In this document: piece by piece, positions 34,354 through 45,101 of the stretch
How positions within the stretch are numbered: the stretch's first letter is position 1
Layout: each line of letters starts with the position of its first letter
Source of the DNA: Micrasema longulum
Taxonomy: Eukaryota; Arthropoda; Insecta; Trichoptera; Brachycentridae
Reading direction: 5' to 3'
DNA length: 64,000 nt
Assembly: GCA_022494885.1 (NCBI GenBank)
Contig: JAGVSM010001179.1
Coordinates: forward strand, 1 to 64,000
Notes under the pieces: generated by a model
The model's database searches: none
The model's input: the letters and a program-made list of their open reading frames with translations, nothing else
What the model was told of the DNA's origin: nothing
Position numbers and translations under genes: made by a program

Positions 34354-36420
34354 TTATTCAAAGTACTTCTGGAAAAAATAATTCTTCAATTCGCACGTCC
34401 TGTTTCTGTATTTTGAAATAGGTACTTTAAATTTTTGTGGCAATTTATTAAATTCCTTGAAACCTATGTATTGTAAAGATCTAGTACCAAACTTCGTAGA
34501 CTTCACAGAATCAATATATATATTGTTTTTTGATCGAGTACTGTACCGATGGATGTCTCCAATGAAAGCTGGCTTTATGTTACTGTGCATTGAGTCGAGA
34601 GTAGTATTAATAATAGTGTCAGTTATCTCGAAATAGGAAAGCATGCTAAAAGGCATGATTTTTGTTTCAAAATAAATGTCCCTTACATGAGTATCATACG
34701 GTAGGTGAAACACATTTCTGATCGCTCTATTCTGAATAATCTGCACCTCAAAAATTTTGCTCTTAGTTGCAAAACCCCAAACACAGCATAGGTATGATAA
34801 ATGCGAATGGACCATAGAAAAATAGATTGCTCGAAGCAGCGAAACTGGAAGCATTCTCTGAAATCTGTACAGTATTCCAGCTACAGGGACAATCTTTCCT
34901 TTCACGGGCTCAACATGTTCATTCCAAGTAAGCTGCGAGTCCACTAACAGTCCCAAGTACTTAGTGCTATTTTTTTTCTCCAGACAATCAACACCAATAA
35001 AGACATCAATAGATTCATTACTCTTGTTTCCAAATAGAAGGTAGTGAGTCTTTTTTGCATTCAACTCAATTTATTTAAACGCAGCCATTCCGCCAGATGT
35101 AAAACGTCACTTTCAACCATCTTCTGTAAATCTTGTTTGTTTTTAGTGTGATATAAAATAGTCGTATCATCTGCATAAAGCTGTATTCCTCCTTTGATGC
35201 CCCATTTTGTCACATCGTTGATGTATATAAGAAATAGCAACGGACCGAGTATAGACCCTTGAGGTACCCCGCAGGTGATTTTACCAAAATTGCTAAACTT
35301 ACCTCCAACTTCTACCAAAGATGATCTGTTTGAAAGATAGTCTTTAAAAATTTCTAAACGTATTCCAGTTACACCAATATACTGAAGTTTTTCGATCAAA
35401 ATGCTGTGGTCCACAGTGTCAAAAGCCTTTTTTAGGTATATGAAAACACCAGCAGTATAATCACCTTGGTCTAAATGTTTCTGTATCGTAGAAATAAAGT
35501 CAAAGGATGCGTTTTTTGTACTTGAATTCTTCCTGAAGCCATATTGTAATGGAGTCAGTAAATTACAGTCATTTAAGAATTTGGAAAGCCTGTCTTTAAG
35601 TACTCGTTCAAAATTTTTTGAGAAAACAGAAAGAATGGATATGGGTCTGTAGTTTTGTACATTTTTTTTGCATCCATCTTTATAAAGTGGTATAATTTTA
35701 GCCAATTTAAGTTTTTCAGGAAATATACCTTGTACTATCGCTAAGTTAATGAGGTCAACTAAAGGTTCAGCAAGTTCGTATTTACAATTTTTTACCGTTT
35801 TTGGCGTTACACCGTCCTTCCCTGCAGCCGCTCGTTGCTTAAGAGTAGAAATGATTCTCAGAACTTCAGTTTTTGATGTTTTAGTCATATGAAATGATTG
35901 GGCAGCTGTTGTTTGCGCGTTTATTGTATTTAAATCACCTGGAAACTTTTTTATTTTTGCAGCCAGTTCTTCTCCAATCGATATGAAGAAATTATTAAAT
36001 GATTCTGCTATTTGTTCCGATTCATCAATAATTTTATCATTTACTATAAGGCAGACACATTTATCATTAGTTTTTTGACGACTATTTGTCAATACAGACT
36101 TTAAAATTTGCCAAGTTTTCTTGTGATTATTTGCGCATTCATTGAGCGATTTACTAAAGTATTTTAATTTGATTACTCTCCTGTAGTTAGTTACAATATT
36201 TCTAGCTTTGTTTTTGAGAGCCGTAAGCGTCGAATTTCCAGGATCCGATTTTCATTGTTTATGTAGTTGATTCCTTTTTTTTATAAGTAAATCTAGTTTC
36301 ATATTAAACCATGGAGTATTACCTTGTTTTCTATTACCAATATTCCTTTGTCTACGTTTGCTTTCCTCGATAGCTGCTCTGACGTGTTCATCAAAGGCGT
36401 TATAGTATATTAGTATATTA
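34354..36420 (-). pseudogene. Non-LTR retrotransposon reverse transcriptase (near-intact palm)
   Basis: The minus frame is open from 36251 to 35061. It has YRPISILSVFSKNFERVL (RT fingers), FDTVDHSIL, GVPQGSILGPLLFLIYINDV and the catalytic YADDTTILY, then AEWLRLNK. A one-base loss at about 35062 shifts to the frame 35064-34354 (KYLGLLVDSQLTWNEHV, SHLSYLCCVWG, KLPQKFK), the thumb and C-terminus. Upstream, 36400-36255 still encodes NTPWFNMKLDLLIKKRNQL before an in-frame TGA (36254-36252). The endonuclease is absent. Motif style fits the CR1/Jockey group. FIYLKKAFD carries Leu-Lys where D-xx-KAFD is expected, so one catalytic Asp appears replaced. Confidence 0.9.
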
Positions 36421-36960
36421 CAAGTACTACTGTGGCTTTCATAACGGCCGTAAAAATCAAAGAAATATAATATTAAAATTTATTGTCAATATAAGCTTGA
36501 TAATTTTGAATTTAAATGCCGATTAATATTTCATTAATTAGGAGTTCTAAATATTCTGAATTCGCTTTCTCTGATTACAATTAACCATTTACCAAATTCG
36601 GCGCTACGCACTTTATCAATATTTTTTGCGAATGTACCCTATAATTGGCAATACACGATTTGAATATTAAATAATAATTTGAAATAATTGATTGGTAAAT
36701 TTGAATCATCACTCTCCACTCTTTAAGGATTTGACAATATAATAATGTCAATAAATACATGTTTTTTTACAACGCATTTTTTTAACATTAACGAAAACAA
36801 CAATGAAGTCCTAAACAGGAAATTTGTCGTGATCGTAGAACAACGAAGGATGGGCGAAAATGTAACGCTGACTTTTTTTATATTTGTTCTTGAAAATGTT
36901 TTACAAAGACTTTATATTCCAGGTTTGAAAAAAATATAACTAACTCAAGGATCAAATGAT
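36421..36960. other. AT-rich spacer, no gene
   Basis: No recognised element. Confidence 0.45.
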
Positions 36961-36966
36961 ATATAA

Positions 36967-37010
36967 CAGTAGAAATCCAATTATCCGAACACCGACTTTC
37001 CGAATTTTTT
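36967..37010 (+). mobile_element. Pogo/Tigger terminal repeat (solo)
   Basis: CAGTAGAAATCCAATTATCC followed by GAACACCGACTTTCCGAA closely resembles pogo/Tigger termini (CAGT...TATCCGAACACC). No partner end is found nearby. Confidence 0.6.
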
Positions 37011-37149
37011 TAGGGATTTCAGAAAAAAAATAAGTCAGAAACGTACTGCGATTCGCAAAATAACGACTTGGATGCCCGAAAACGGAGGATGACAGTTTTT
37101 TTAATTCTCACTGTTTTTTTTTATTTTTATTTTATTCACAAATTTAACG

Positions 37150-37572
37150 TTTATAACACCATATTCCTAACAATGATTTTTTTTTTACATTTTCCAAGTA
37201 ATAAAGGTCTATGAAATGCTGTCCAGTAAAAAAAATTGTTATTATTAGTAGCATAAAAAAATTATTTAAAATTTATTTTATTTATGTAATTCCCGCAAAA
37301 ACGGTCATTTCATTGGCCACGCCTCCAATACGTCACGATTCATGTTTATTTGTTCCCGACCATTCAAATTTGTTAAGAACATTGTCACAAATTTTGACAT
37401 CACAACTATCAAGGCCAAACATGTCGCGTTTTTCTAGCGACGTATTAAAAATATATATATATGTAAGAAAACATTTGTCTACAATGTCCATATTGATTTT
37501 GAAAATACAATTAATTATTCTAATTCCATTTTATATGTTTTTATCGGTATTCGTAGTATGTGATACTTCCTG
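37150..37572 (+). mobile_element. MITE-1, copy 2 (uninterrupted)
   Basis: AAAGGTCTATGAAATGC, ATTGGCCACGCCTCCAATACG, CAAGGCCAAACATGTCGCG and TATTCGTAGTATGTGATACT in order. It serves as the empty-site reference for the nested copy at 30622-32420. Confidence 0.75.
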
Positions 37573-37639
37573 ATTAAATTATTGTATTGTTTTCAATGTT
37601 TAAAATATATAACATTATTTTGGTACGTATATTTGTACA

Positions 37640-37990
37640 TACACAAATCTGGATTTCTCCCAAGGGGGAGTAGGTATATATTTTTATTTATATCCCTACA
37701 GAGATGAGGTAGAATTTTTTCAAATTCAGGTATAACTAAATACTTAACTTCAATATCAATACATAGATGGCGCTCCAACTCGCTTGTGAATGGTTTCTCG
37801 TTTAGTAACATATATACAAATATCAAAAATGTTACCTGTGTGGATATTCGCTAATAAGCGGAATGGGAATGTTGTAGTACCTACTTAAAGTGGCCACTTA
37901 ACCCAGCCAATGACAGGTCATAAGCCCTGTAAACGCTCGAATATCCATAATCCTGAATTTGAAAAAATTCTACCTCATCTCTGTAGGGAT
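37640..37990. repeat. Family P variant fold-back (copy 8)
   Basis: TTTATATCCCTACAGAGATG...AATTTTTTCAAATTCAGG (37685-37730) is mirrored at 37957-38005. AAGTGGCCACTT sits at 37888-37899 without the TTACACACTGTGTAA partner. Confidence 0.65.
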
Positions 37991-38494
37991 ATAAATAAAA
38001 ATTTAAAATATATGTTTAAGAACCAGAATTTATTTTGCAAGTAATTCAAATAGATCAAGTCAAAGATGGAATAGTGTGTTAGAAATACCACATTGAAAAA
38101 CGAAGCTAGCACAGAGACATGCATATCTTATAGGCCCTAAAATTTTTAATTCAGTGATATCATATTTCAGTGATCCCTAACTTTCAAATTTTTCCTTCTT
38201 TTAAAAAACACGCAATATCCTGGATTCAAACTTAAGATATGAACTTTTTTTCCTAAACTAACCCAACTACATGTACAAAACTAGCAGGTACTGAGTTGAA
38301 ATAACAGCAAGCTTCTATGCTGGTGCCGCCAGCCGCCTACGCTTGAGGACAGTCGTTTTTTATTTATTTATTTATTAATAATTTAAAAACCTGTTCGGAT
38401 TATATTATAAGCATATCATAATGTCAAGGTCTGATTGTCTCGTGCTTTTTTATTCATCTTTAATTTAAGTAGTCAGGTAAGGTATTGTATTACA
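37991..38494. other. AT-rich spacer, no gene
   Basis: No recognised element. Confidence 0.4.
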
Positions 38495-38910
38495 ATATTT
38501 TTAGTTTGTCCATATGTTTCCAGACGAAAGAATTTCACCCCCAAGGTCGTACCAACTGCATTGCCTCCGCTTGATGACAGCTGTCAGCAAAGTTTGCTGC
38601 GTCCGTTCTCTTATTACTTCATTCCTTGCAAAGTCAAACCTCCGCACACCCGAGGTTATTCTAAAACATATTCTTAAAACTGAGAATTTTGCTGTTTTGT
38701 GCCCTAGTGAGTTGCCACCATTCGCATCCATGGAGGAGAATAGGATAGAATTTAAGAAATATGGATGTTTAAACATAGGAAAAATTGTGAATGTTAAACG
38801 GAGCGTAAAATGGCCACTTTCACCAGCCAATGACACGTCATAAGCCCTGTAAATGCCTAGACTTCCATATTGCCTTCTCTGTTATGTTCTCCATCTCTAG
38901 TGTAATTTGT
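38495..38910 (-). repeat. LINE fragment plus family P fold-back (copy 9)
   Basis: 38540-38700 encodes, on the minus strand, RRFDFARNEVIRERTQQTLL (LINE polymerase region also present on the plus strand at 39100-39170). It is flanked by family P ends (TTTGTCCATATGTTTCCAGA; AAATGGCCACTTTCACCAGC at about 38809; CATAAGCCCTGTAAATGCC). Confidence 0.6.
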
Positions 38911-38939
38911 TAAACGTATTGTAGTGTTTAAGTCAGTTG

Positions 38940-39370
38940 TAAAGTATTTTTAAAATGTATTTGTGAAAACCAAATGCCGCCTGTATAACGCCTGCATAAC
39001 ACCTATTTATTCTCTTCTACGGATGCGAATCGTGGCATTTCACTGGGACCCAAAAAAGGGAAATTCTGAGTTTTAAAAAAAAAATAGATGTCTCAGAAGA
39101 TTCTTGGTTGTGCCGTGGTCTGACTTTGTAAGGAATGAATTAATGCGAGAACGGACGCAGCAAACCCGGTGACAAATGTCGTAAGCGGAGGCGATACGGT
39201 TCGCTTGGCCATGTACTGCGGATGCCTCCTGAGAGCCTTGACCACGCTTGTCTATTCATCGAGGCATCAGGTTCTCGATGTCCTGGACGTCCACTGCTGA
39301 CTGTTCATCGGCAGCTAATGTCAGAACTACAGGACGTGAACCTGGCTTGGGAGGATTCGTCTGAATTCGT
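38940..39370 (+). mobile_element. LINE polymerase C-terminal fragment
   Basis: Plus-strand frames give VVPWSDFVRNELMRERTQQT, then after a frameshift RRRYGSLGHVLRMPPESLDH, GRPLLTVHRQLMSELQD and VNLAWED. The GHVLRMPPESL...GRPxxTxxR...LxW pattern is the C-terminal tail common to RTE-like LINE polymerases. The first 140 bp repeat 2450-2560 inverted. Confidence 0.75.
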
Positions 39371-39483
39371 TGTTTTATTTTGTCATTACTTTCAAAATAT
39401 TTTTTTTCAAAACCGTCATTTGCATTGCGAATTAATTATGATTAGATTATTATTAAAGCATTAAAATTATGATCATCAATTTT

Positions 39484-39741
39484 GTCGGTCTTGTGGTGTA
39501 ATGGTCAGTGCATTTGCCTACCCTGCGAGAGGTCTCGAGTTCGATTCCGGACATGGTTGATATGAAATATTTATTCAAAAGGGTGTTTTCACACCAGAAT
39601 ATTTCATAGTCCCTGGAATGGTACCTGTAGCGTAAGACTGATCATCTTACAGTCATGTTACAAAAAAACGCTGCGATTGGTGTAGCAATGCAGTGCCCTA
39701 TGCACCATTAGGTGCGGAAAGGGAATGATGATGATGATGAC
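39484..39741 (+). mobile_element. SINE-A, complete reference copy
   Basis: tRNA-like head (A box TGGTGTAATGG, B box GAGTTCGATTCC), linker CATGGTTGATATGAAATATT, body (TTTCATAGTCCCTGGAATGG, ACGCTGCGATTGGTGTAGC, CACCATTAGGTGCGGAAAGG) and a (GAT)n tail. Other pieces: 9771, 12945, 17800, 40014-40628 and 48887-49643. Confidence 0.9.
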
Positions 39742-39880
39742 ATTTTACTAAATATTATGATGTCTAACGGTACCGAGGCGTACTCGTCTCTTCGTCAGGA
39801 CTCCAATTAAATTAACATGCAAAACCCACTATACGCTTTCAACATAGTTGTAACACAAAAATAAGAAAACCTACTAATTC
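39742..39880 (-). mobile_element. PLE-type terminal-repeat fragment with hammerhead-like core
   Basis: On the minus strand GTCCTGACGAAGAGACGAG is followed by ACGCCTCGGTACCG. It matches CUGANGA, one nucleotide, a stem (GAGACG/CGCCTC, one mismatch), then GGTA in place of GAAA and a CCG. The adjacent ATGCAAAACC block is shared with 44480-44690. Confidence 0.55.
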
Positions 39881-40013
39881 TTTAGAATCAACTAATAAAA
39901 GAGAGACAGGTTCCCAACTGACAAATTTTTGGAACTCATCGAAAAGAGGAAGAGAACTTAAGACGTCACACGCGAAGTAATTTCAAAAGTACAAAACTTA
40001 AAAAAATATCATC

Positions 40014-40628
40014 ATCTTCATCGTCATTCCCTTTCCGTACCTAATGGTGCACAGGGCACTGCATTGGTACACCAATCGCAGCAAATTGTAATCACTTTTT
40101 GTTACATGAAAGTAAGATGACCAGTCTTTCTCTTCTTTTTATTTATTTATTTTGTTCATTAACGCCCAAAAGGCATTTACAAAAAATAAAAATGAAATAC
40201 ACGCTAACATACTAAATAATAAACAGAATTTACAGAAAAAAATAGTGAAATTAGTTAAAAAGGATATGATAAAAAGTTTTACAAAGTAAAAAAAAAAACA
40301 ATAATAACAAAGGTATGCAAGAAAAAACAGTAAGCATATAAACAAAAAATGCAAAGATATAAGCTTATGAAATAAATTATGTAAAGCAAACAATAAATAA
40401 AGTGTTACGGTAAGCAAGAAAGACATTTTTAAGTTAAATTAATAAACAAGCAAGCATATATTATCACGAAAAAATAAGAAATAAAAATATGTATCTATGA
40501 AATGCGTATTTGTCAATACTACAGTGCAATTTGAAATCAAATATTGCGTATCAACCATGTCGGGAATCGAACCCGAGACCTCTTGCATGGTAGGCAAACG
40601 CGCTGACCGCTACGCCACGAGGCCTACA
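40014..40628 (-). mobile_element. SINE-A, split by a LINE tail
   Basis: Minus strand: head at 40628-40520 (B box GGGTTCGATTCC, CATGGTTGATACGCAATATT), then about 350 bp of LINE 3' end (40490-40137; GCCTTTTGGGC hairpin and AAATAAATAAAT tail), then the SINE body at 40130-40014 (GTGTACCAATGCAGTGCCC, CACCATTAGGTACGGAAAG). The LINE interrupts the body near the TTTCATAG/AGACTGG blocks that are adjacent in 39484-39741. Confidence 0.75.
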
Positions 40629-40954
40629 TTATTTTATTTTATTACGACGAACTTCCTTAGTACTACAATAAATTATGAAGTATGATAATTAAGCTAACTA
40701 GCATAAATTGTGGGTGTTCTTATATAGTTAGAAGTATTTCCTTATTATTTATTATTCATATTTCAATCAATTGATCTGCTTTCCCAATTATTATCCGACT
40801 AACTTTCTAAATTATTGTTGGCCATTCAAATGATTAAAGTTTCATTACAATGTTTTGCAAATATTATTGCACAGTATTTTGTAATATTATTATTGAATCA
40901 CTTATCCCGTGTCCAGGTGGAAAAAATATATATTATTGTTATCAAAAACATTTT
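40629..40954. other. AT-rich spacer
   Basis: No recognised element. Confidence 0.4.
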
Positions 40955-41112
40955 TCACTTTGTGGTATGACATTTTACACTTATTTGTTTATAAATTTGT
41001 ATAAACCAATTAATTTTTTAATTACACTTCGACCGGTTTTGAGGTTACTACCTCATCGTCAGGAATTGAACTAACTTATAATTACACGCGTTGCTATTTA
41101 TATAATAAAATA

Positions 41113-41388
41113 TTGTATGAAGGAGACAGAAAATTGAAAGAAATCAAAGAACATATAAGATGTCTGAGTAATAATAATTTTTCAGAATTCGCAAATCATC
41201 TTATATCCGAAAACCATGAATTTAATCAAGAAACGTGTGTAGAAATTTTGCATGTCAATAAAAATGGTTTTCGTTTAGATAATTTAGAACGATTAGAAAT
41301 TAGTAAAGCCATTAATCAAAAACTTCAAATAATAAATAATCAATTAAATTTAACTTCGAGTCCTCTTCTAAAACTATTCTCGTTATGA
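41113..41388 (+). pseudogene. PLE endonuclease C-terminus (91 codons)
   Basis: Frame RKLKEIKEHIRCLSNNNFSE, FANHLISENHEFNQ, VEILHVNKNGFRLDNLERLE, ISKAINQKLQ; TGA at 41386. KEH plus FAxHL...H and ILH...G-RLDxLERLE match the distal part of the PLE GIY-YIG module, the same region as at 13947-14171. The GIY-YIG strands and RT are missing. Confidence 0.8.
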
Positions 41389-41490
41389 TTTATTTTATCT
41401 TCTTTCTCTCTCTTTCTTTCAATTTTCTGTCTCTTTCATACAATATTTAATTATATTAATAGCAACGCGTGTAATTATAAGTTAGTTAAA

Positions 41491-41528
41491 TTCCTGACGA
41501 TGAGGTAGTAACCTCGAAACCGGTCGAA
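41491..41528 (+). ncRNA. Hammerhead-ribozyme-like motif (PLE-1 right repeat)
   Basis: Order of elements: stem I strand TTC (41491-41493), core CTGACGA (41494-41500), one T, stem II GAGG/CCTC (41502-41505, 41512-41515), GAAA (41516-41519), CCGG (self-complementary stem III), cleavage-type triplet GTC (41523-41525), then GAA closing stem I. All conserved core bases are present. The extra T before stem II departs from the minimal consensus but recurs in the other loci. The left repeat (about 41028-41064, minus) has CAAAA where CGAAA is expected. Confidence 0.6.
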
Positions 41529-41639
41529 GTGTAATTTTAAAAAAATAAGTGGTTTATACAAATTTATAAACAAATAAGTGGAAAAAATATAGTTCAACAA
41601 TAACAATAACAACAAACCATCACGCCGTTTTCCCGTAAG

Positions 41640-43345
41640 GATAGGCAGAGAAGATAGAACGCCACATCAATATAATTATGGATAACTTATATAGCGCCAT
41701 TTTCGTAATAAAATACCTCAAGGGCGCTATACATGGTGATTCTATTATTAAGTTAATTTAATTGAAGCTTTTAAATTTGTAATTTAATTAAAATAATTTA
41801 TTTTGTTGTCACGTGCTACGGATTTATTCAAATGATTTAGAGAACAAGTGGGTTTTAAGTTTTTTCCGAAACATCACTTCACTTTCACAGCCTCGCACCT
41901 CTGCTGGGAGAGCATTCCATGCCATAGGGCCTGCGACCGCAAATGCGCGTTCACCAAATTTAGTGCGCTGTTTGCGTAGAGGTATAATAACTTTTCCTCT
42001 CGCCGTAGACGTAGCTGATCTAAGCGTGAGACGCCTGTCAGCTAGTTCATCTGGAATTCATAGCTCCCTTAGATATTCCGGAGCAGAGCTGTGCAGTGAC
42101 TTATACATAAGCCAACAGAGTTTGTATTCGACCCTCTGTGGAAAACGTAGCCAGTGTAGTTCCCGAAGTAGTGGAGTGATATGACTGAACTTAGAGATTC
42201 CGAAAATAAGTCTCGCTGCGGCATTCAATACAGATTGTAGGCGAGTCATTTTGTTCATTGGTAGACCTGCATAGATACCATTACAATAATCGACTCTAGA
42301 CACTACAAACGCATTTATTAATTGACGGGCGGCATCAACCGGCAAATTTTTGCGAATGCATTTAATTTGTCTCAGCTGGTAGAAGCATGAACTTATCGTT
42401 CTACTAATTTGAGCGTCAAGAGAAAGGTCAGAATTGAGTAAAACTCCCAGTAGTTTAACGGTGGGTAAAGCGGTACTCCCTACATTGGGTAGGGCCGTAT
42501 CCTGGATCAAATTCTGTCGTCTGGCTGAAGCCACCCATAGTTGTTCAGTTTTTGATGGGTTCAATGTTAGTCTGTTTTCAGCCATCCAGTTTCCTATTTT
42601 CTCGATGCATCCATCAATTAAATTGACAAGCACACTTCTCTCGCCTGGTTTGCAATAAAAATAAATCTGAGTATCATCTGCGTAGCAGTGAGACCACAAT
42701 CCACATTCTTTGATAATGTTCTCCATATCTTTAGTGTAAAGGAGATAGAGGAGTGGTCCGAGTACTGACCCTTGAGGCACTCCTGTAGACACCCGAAAGT
42801 TGGTTGAGCTTTTACCCTGGAACACGACTGCATATTTTCTTTCATTAAGATAGAAACTGAATCACATATGTGCCTGATCATGGATACCATAAGTTTTCTC
42901 TAGACGTTCAAGCAAAATATTATGGTCTACAGTATCGAATGCAGCACTCATGTCCAGAAGAGCCATCAACACCAGATTACCAGAGTCTACCGCCGTTATA
43001 GTGTCAAATAGTACTATTATCACTCCCGTCTCCGTAGAATGAAAACGTCGGTATGCTGATTGCCTTACCGAAAATAAAGAATTCTGCTCGATATAGTTAA
43101 CGAGCCTATGAGAAACTATTTTTTCTAGTATTTTTGATACGATGAGAAGATTTGAAATTGGGCGAAAACTGGAAAGATCTTCCACATTTAGTTGAGAATT
43201 TTTTAAAAGTGAAGTTACATTAGCTTTCTTTATGGCTCTCGGAACAATGCTGCGCTCCATGGATGTATTAAATAAATCTGTTAAAAATGGAGCTAATACG
43301 TTAATGCATTTTTTCAAAAGCCATGTTGGCATCGGATCTAATATA
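41640..43345 (-). pseudogene. L2/CR1-group LINE: RT and C-terminus, 5'-truncated
   Basis: One minus-strand frame from about 43345 to 41813, broken only by stops at 42862-42864 and about 42051. It has WLLKKCINVLAPFLTDLFN, FRPISNLLIVSKILEKIV, LLDMSAAFDTVDHNILLERL (catalytic D), GVPQGSVLGPLLYLLYTKDM, CYADDTQIYFY (catalytic DD), NWMAENRLTLNPSKTEQLW, VSRVDYCNGIYAGLP, LQSVLNAAARLIFG, LLRELHWLRFPQRVEYKL, and a terminal WNALPAEVR...LKTHLFSKSFE. That is the L2/Daphne-like pattern. The 3' UTR ends in the AGCGCC...GGCGCT hairpin (41693-41728). Endonuclease missing. Confidence 0.9.
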
Positions 43346-43409
43346 CATTGTTTGTTGGGTAATGCCGCACTCTATCTTTGCAAACAGATCTCGTTTCCTC
43401 TACATTCAT

Positions 43410-43985
43410 ACATCTTCTCATGCACGCGCGCCGATTATTACAAATATATGGCACATCAATATGGTAAACAGTAAACTCAAACATTCGGAAAATCATCAAG
43501 AAATCCCTCCCACTAAGGAAAATCCAGTCATTAATTCCTCTCTTGAAAATATTAATTGTCCTCGAGAGCTCAATACACTCTTCCAAAATATTGAACACTC
43601 TAAGTGCGATAAATGAGAGATGTCTCTAAACAAAAGTCGTACGGGTTTTGGGTATGACACAATTCGTGCAATTCTGGGAAAACTTTGTACGGAAATTTTG
43701 CTGAAACCTCTCCTTATTGTTCGACCAAAAGTGTTTAAGTGGTTCTTTTAGGTACAGTTGTCTCATATCCAGCAGCTTTATGCATTGGAACAACTATTCT
43801 GACGGGTATGTTGGAGGGCGCCGCACAACCCCTCAGCCAGCTATGCCATATGTTGCAGTAGATTGAAACAGAGCTAAGTACACACTTTTGAGAGCGCCAA
43901 TATCCAGAATGTCTCTAAGAGAGCAGAAAAGGTGGCACAGCTTTCTCAACCTAGAGTTTAGTGACTGGACCTGAATCTCCCCTAA
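43410..43985 (-). mobile_element. Jockey/R1-type LINE C-terminal fragment
   Basis: Minus-strand translation gives LRDILDIGALKSVYLALFQS, TYGIAGWG, RQLYLKEPLKHFW, and then LRVFNILEECIEL in successive frames. YLALFQSxxTYGIxGWG is the thumb signature of Jockey-like LINEs. Several frameshifts. Confidence 0.65.
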
Positions 43986-44099
43986 TCTTATATAAATGCC
44001 AATAAAATTATAACTGAATAATGTTATTCAAAAATGAATAAATTAAAGCTAACAAACAAATAAATTTAAATTATCAACACAATTAAAATCAACAAATTA

Positions 44100-44465
44100 A
44101 AATCAATAAACATGAATCTTATGCCAAGCTGTCTTGTCCTGCAAATATTCTTCGCCTCTACAGTAGTTCTTTCCAAACAGCCTGTGCTTGACAAAATATT
44201 TTAATTTTTTTGTTGGCAAAGCCTGAATTTCAAGAGGTACCTTGTTGTAGAATCGTATGCAGTTTGAGGCAAATGAAAAAGAAAAAAGCACAACTAGAAT
44301 ATCTTTATTTCTTGTATTGAGCCTATGGAAATTTCTTTTTAATTTTTTAAATGAAAATAGATGAAGTTTCTATAAATATATTGACATGTGACTTCTAGCA
44401 ATTCTCTGGGATTTATATTGGAAATTGCTCGAACGGCTCTCTTATGGATTCTAGATTTGTTAAAA
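44100..44465 (-). mobile_element. LINE polymerase C-terminal fragment
   Basis: The minus strand reads NKSRIHKRAVRAISNINPRE, then in another frame CIRFYNKVPLEIQALPTKKL, RLFGKNYCRGEEYLQDKTAW. QKRAxRxI...RFxNKLPxEI...Y...EYLxD is a common C-terminal arrangement in insect LINE polymerases. Confidence 0.7.
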
Positions 44466-44479
44466 AGATTTGTCTTTAC

Positions 44480-44690
44480 TTAATGTTATTAAATATTTGT
44501 ATAAAGCCACTTACCGACTTTTATATTGTTACCGGTTTCAACACATACCAGTCTCTTCATCAGGACACCAATAAAACTAATATGCAAAACCGACAATACA
44601 CCTTCACCGTAGTTGTTGTACGAAAATGTAAAACCAACACGACATGCATTTTAATAAACAACTCTTACATAGACTGATACGTCCCTCCCT
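44480..44690 (-). mobile_element. PLE-type terminal repeat with hammerhead-like core
   Basis: The minus strand has TCCTGATGAAGAGACTGG followed by TATGTGTTGAAACCGGTAAC (core CTGATGA at 44563-44557; GAAACCGGT at 44539-44531). The middle pairs poorly. ATATGCAAAACC links it to 39742-39880. Confidence 0.55.
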
Positions 44691-44795
44691 TCATCCCCTC
44701 CCTCTTTTCTATTTCTCCCACAGCATAAAATATTTTCATAACCTAATCAGTCCATGTAAGGGTAAGTGATCTATCAGCAGCTTATGCACCCACCG

Positions 44796-45080
44796 CGTGT
44801 GACCGTGTGGTGTGGATTTTGGACTGCCGGAATCATTGGCCCGTATTTTTTTTAGAATAACTGGACCACCAAGATCATGGAATCTGACACCTCTGGATTT
44901 TTTTCTTTCATGAAAACTGTATACAAATAATCCACAGACAATTTCGGAGCTCAAAATGGAAATTAGGCAAGTTATTGACGAAATCCATCCACAATTATTT
45001 CAAAATGTGATCGAAAATTTCGTGAAAAGGTAAACGTTTACCAAGGCAAGAATTTGTTGGATGTTATGTTCTACACGTAA
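44796..45080 (+). pseudogene. Tc1/mariner-superfamily transposase remnant
   Basis: Plus-strand frame VTVWCGFWTAGIIGPYFF, stop, then (after loss of the middle) GPPRSWNLTPLDFFLS, stop, KLYTNNPQTISELKMEIRQV, IDEIHPQLFQNVIENFVKR, stop. VWCGxxxxxIIGPxFF and PxSxxLTPLDFFLWG are hallmarks of the DDE domain in mariner-like transposases of insects; SELKxEI...NFxxR is its tail. Internally deleted and stop-ridden. Confidence 0.8.
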
Positions 45081-45101
45081 TCTCCATGTCCATATTTTAC
45101 A

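Larger units (their letters stand above)
40955..41600 (+). mobile_element. Penelope-like element remnant (PLE-1) with inverted terminal repeats
   Basis: Terminal repeats of about 140 bp in inverted orientation (about 40975-41110 and 41440-41585: ACACTTATTTGTTTATAAAT, GTAATTATAAGTTAGTT, GCAACGCGTG). They flank a plus-strand endonuclease end. Each repeat holds a hammerhead-like core, best at 41491-41528. RT absent. Confidence 0.85.

Noticed and set aside
44444..44677. 77-codon plus frame
   Set aside because: Antisense to a LINE end and a PLE-type terminal repeat.
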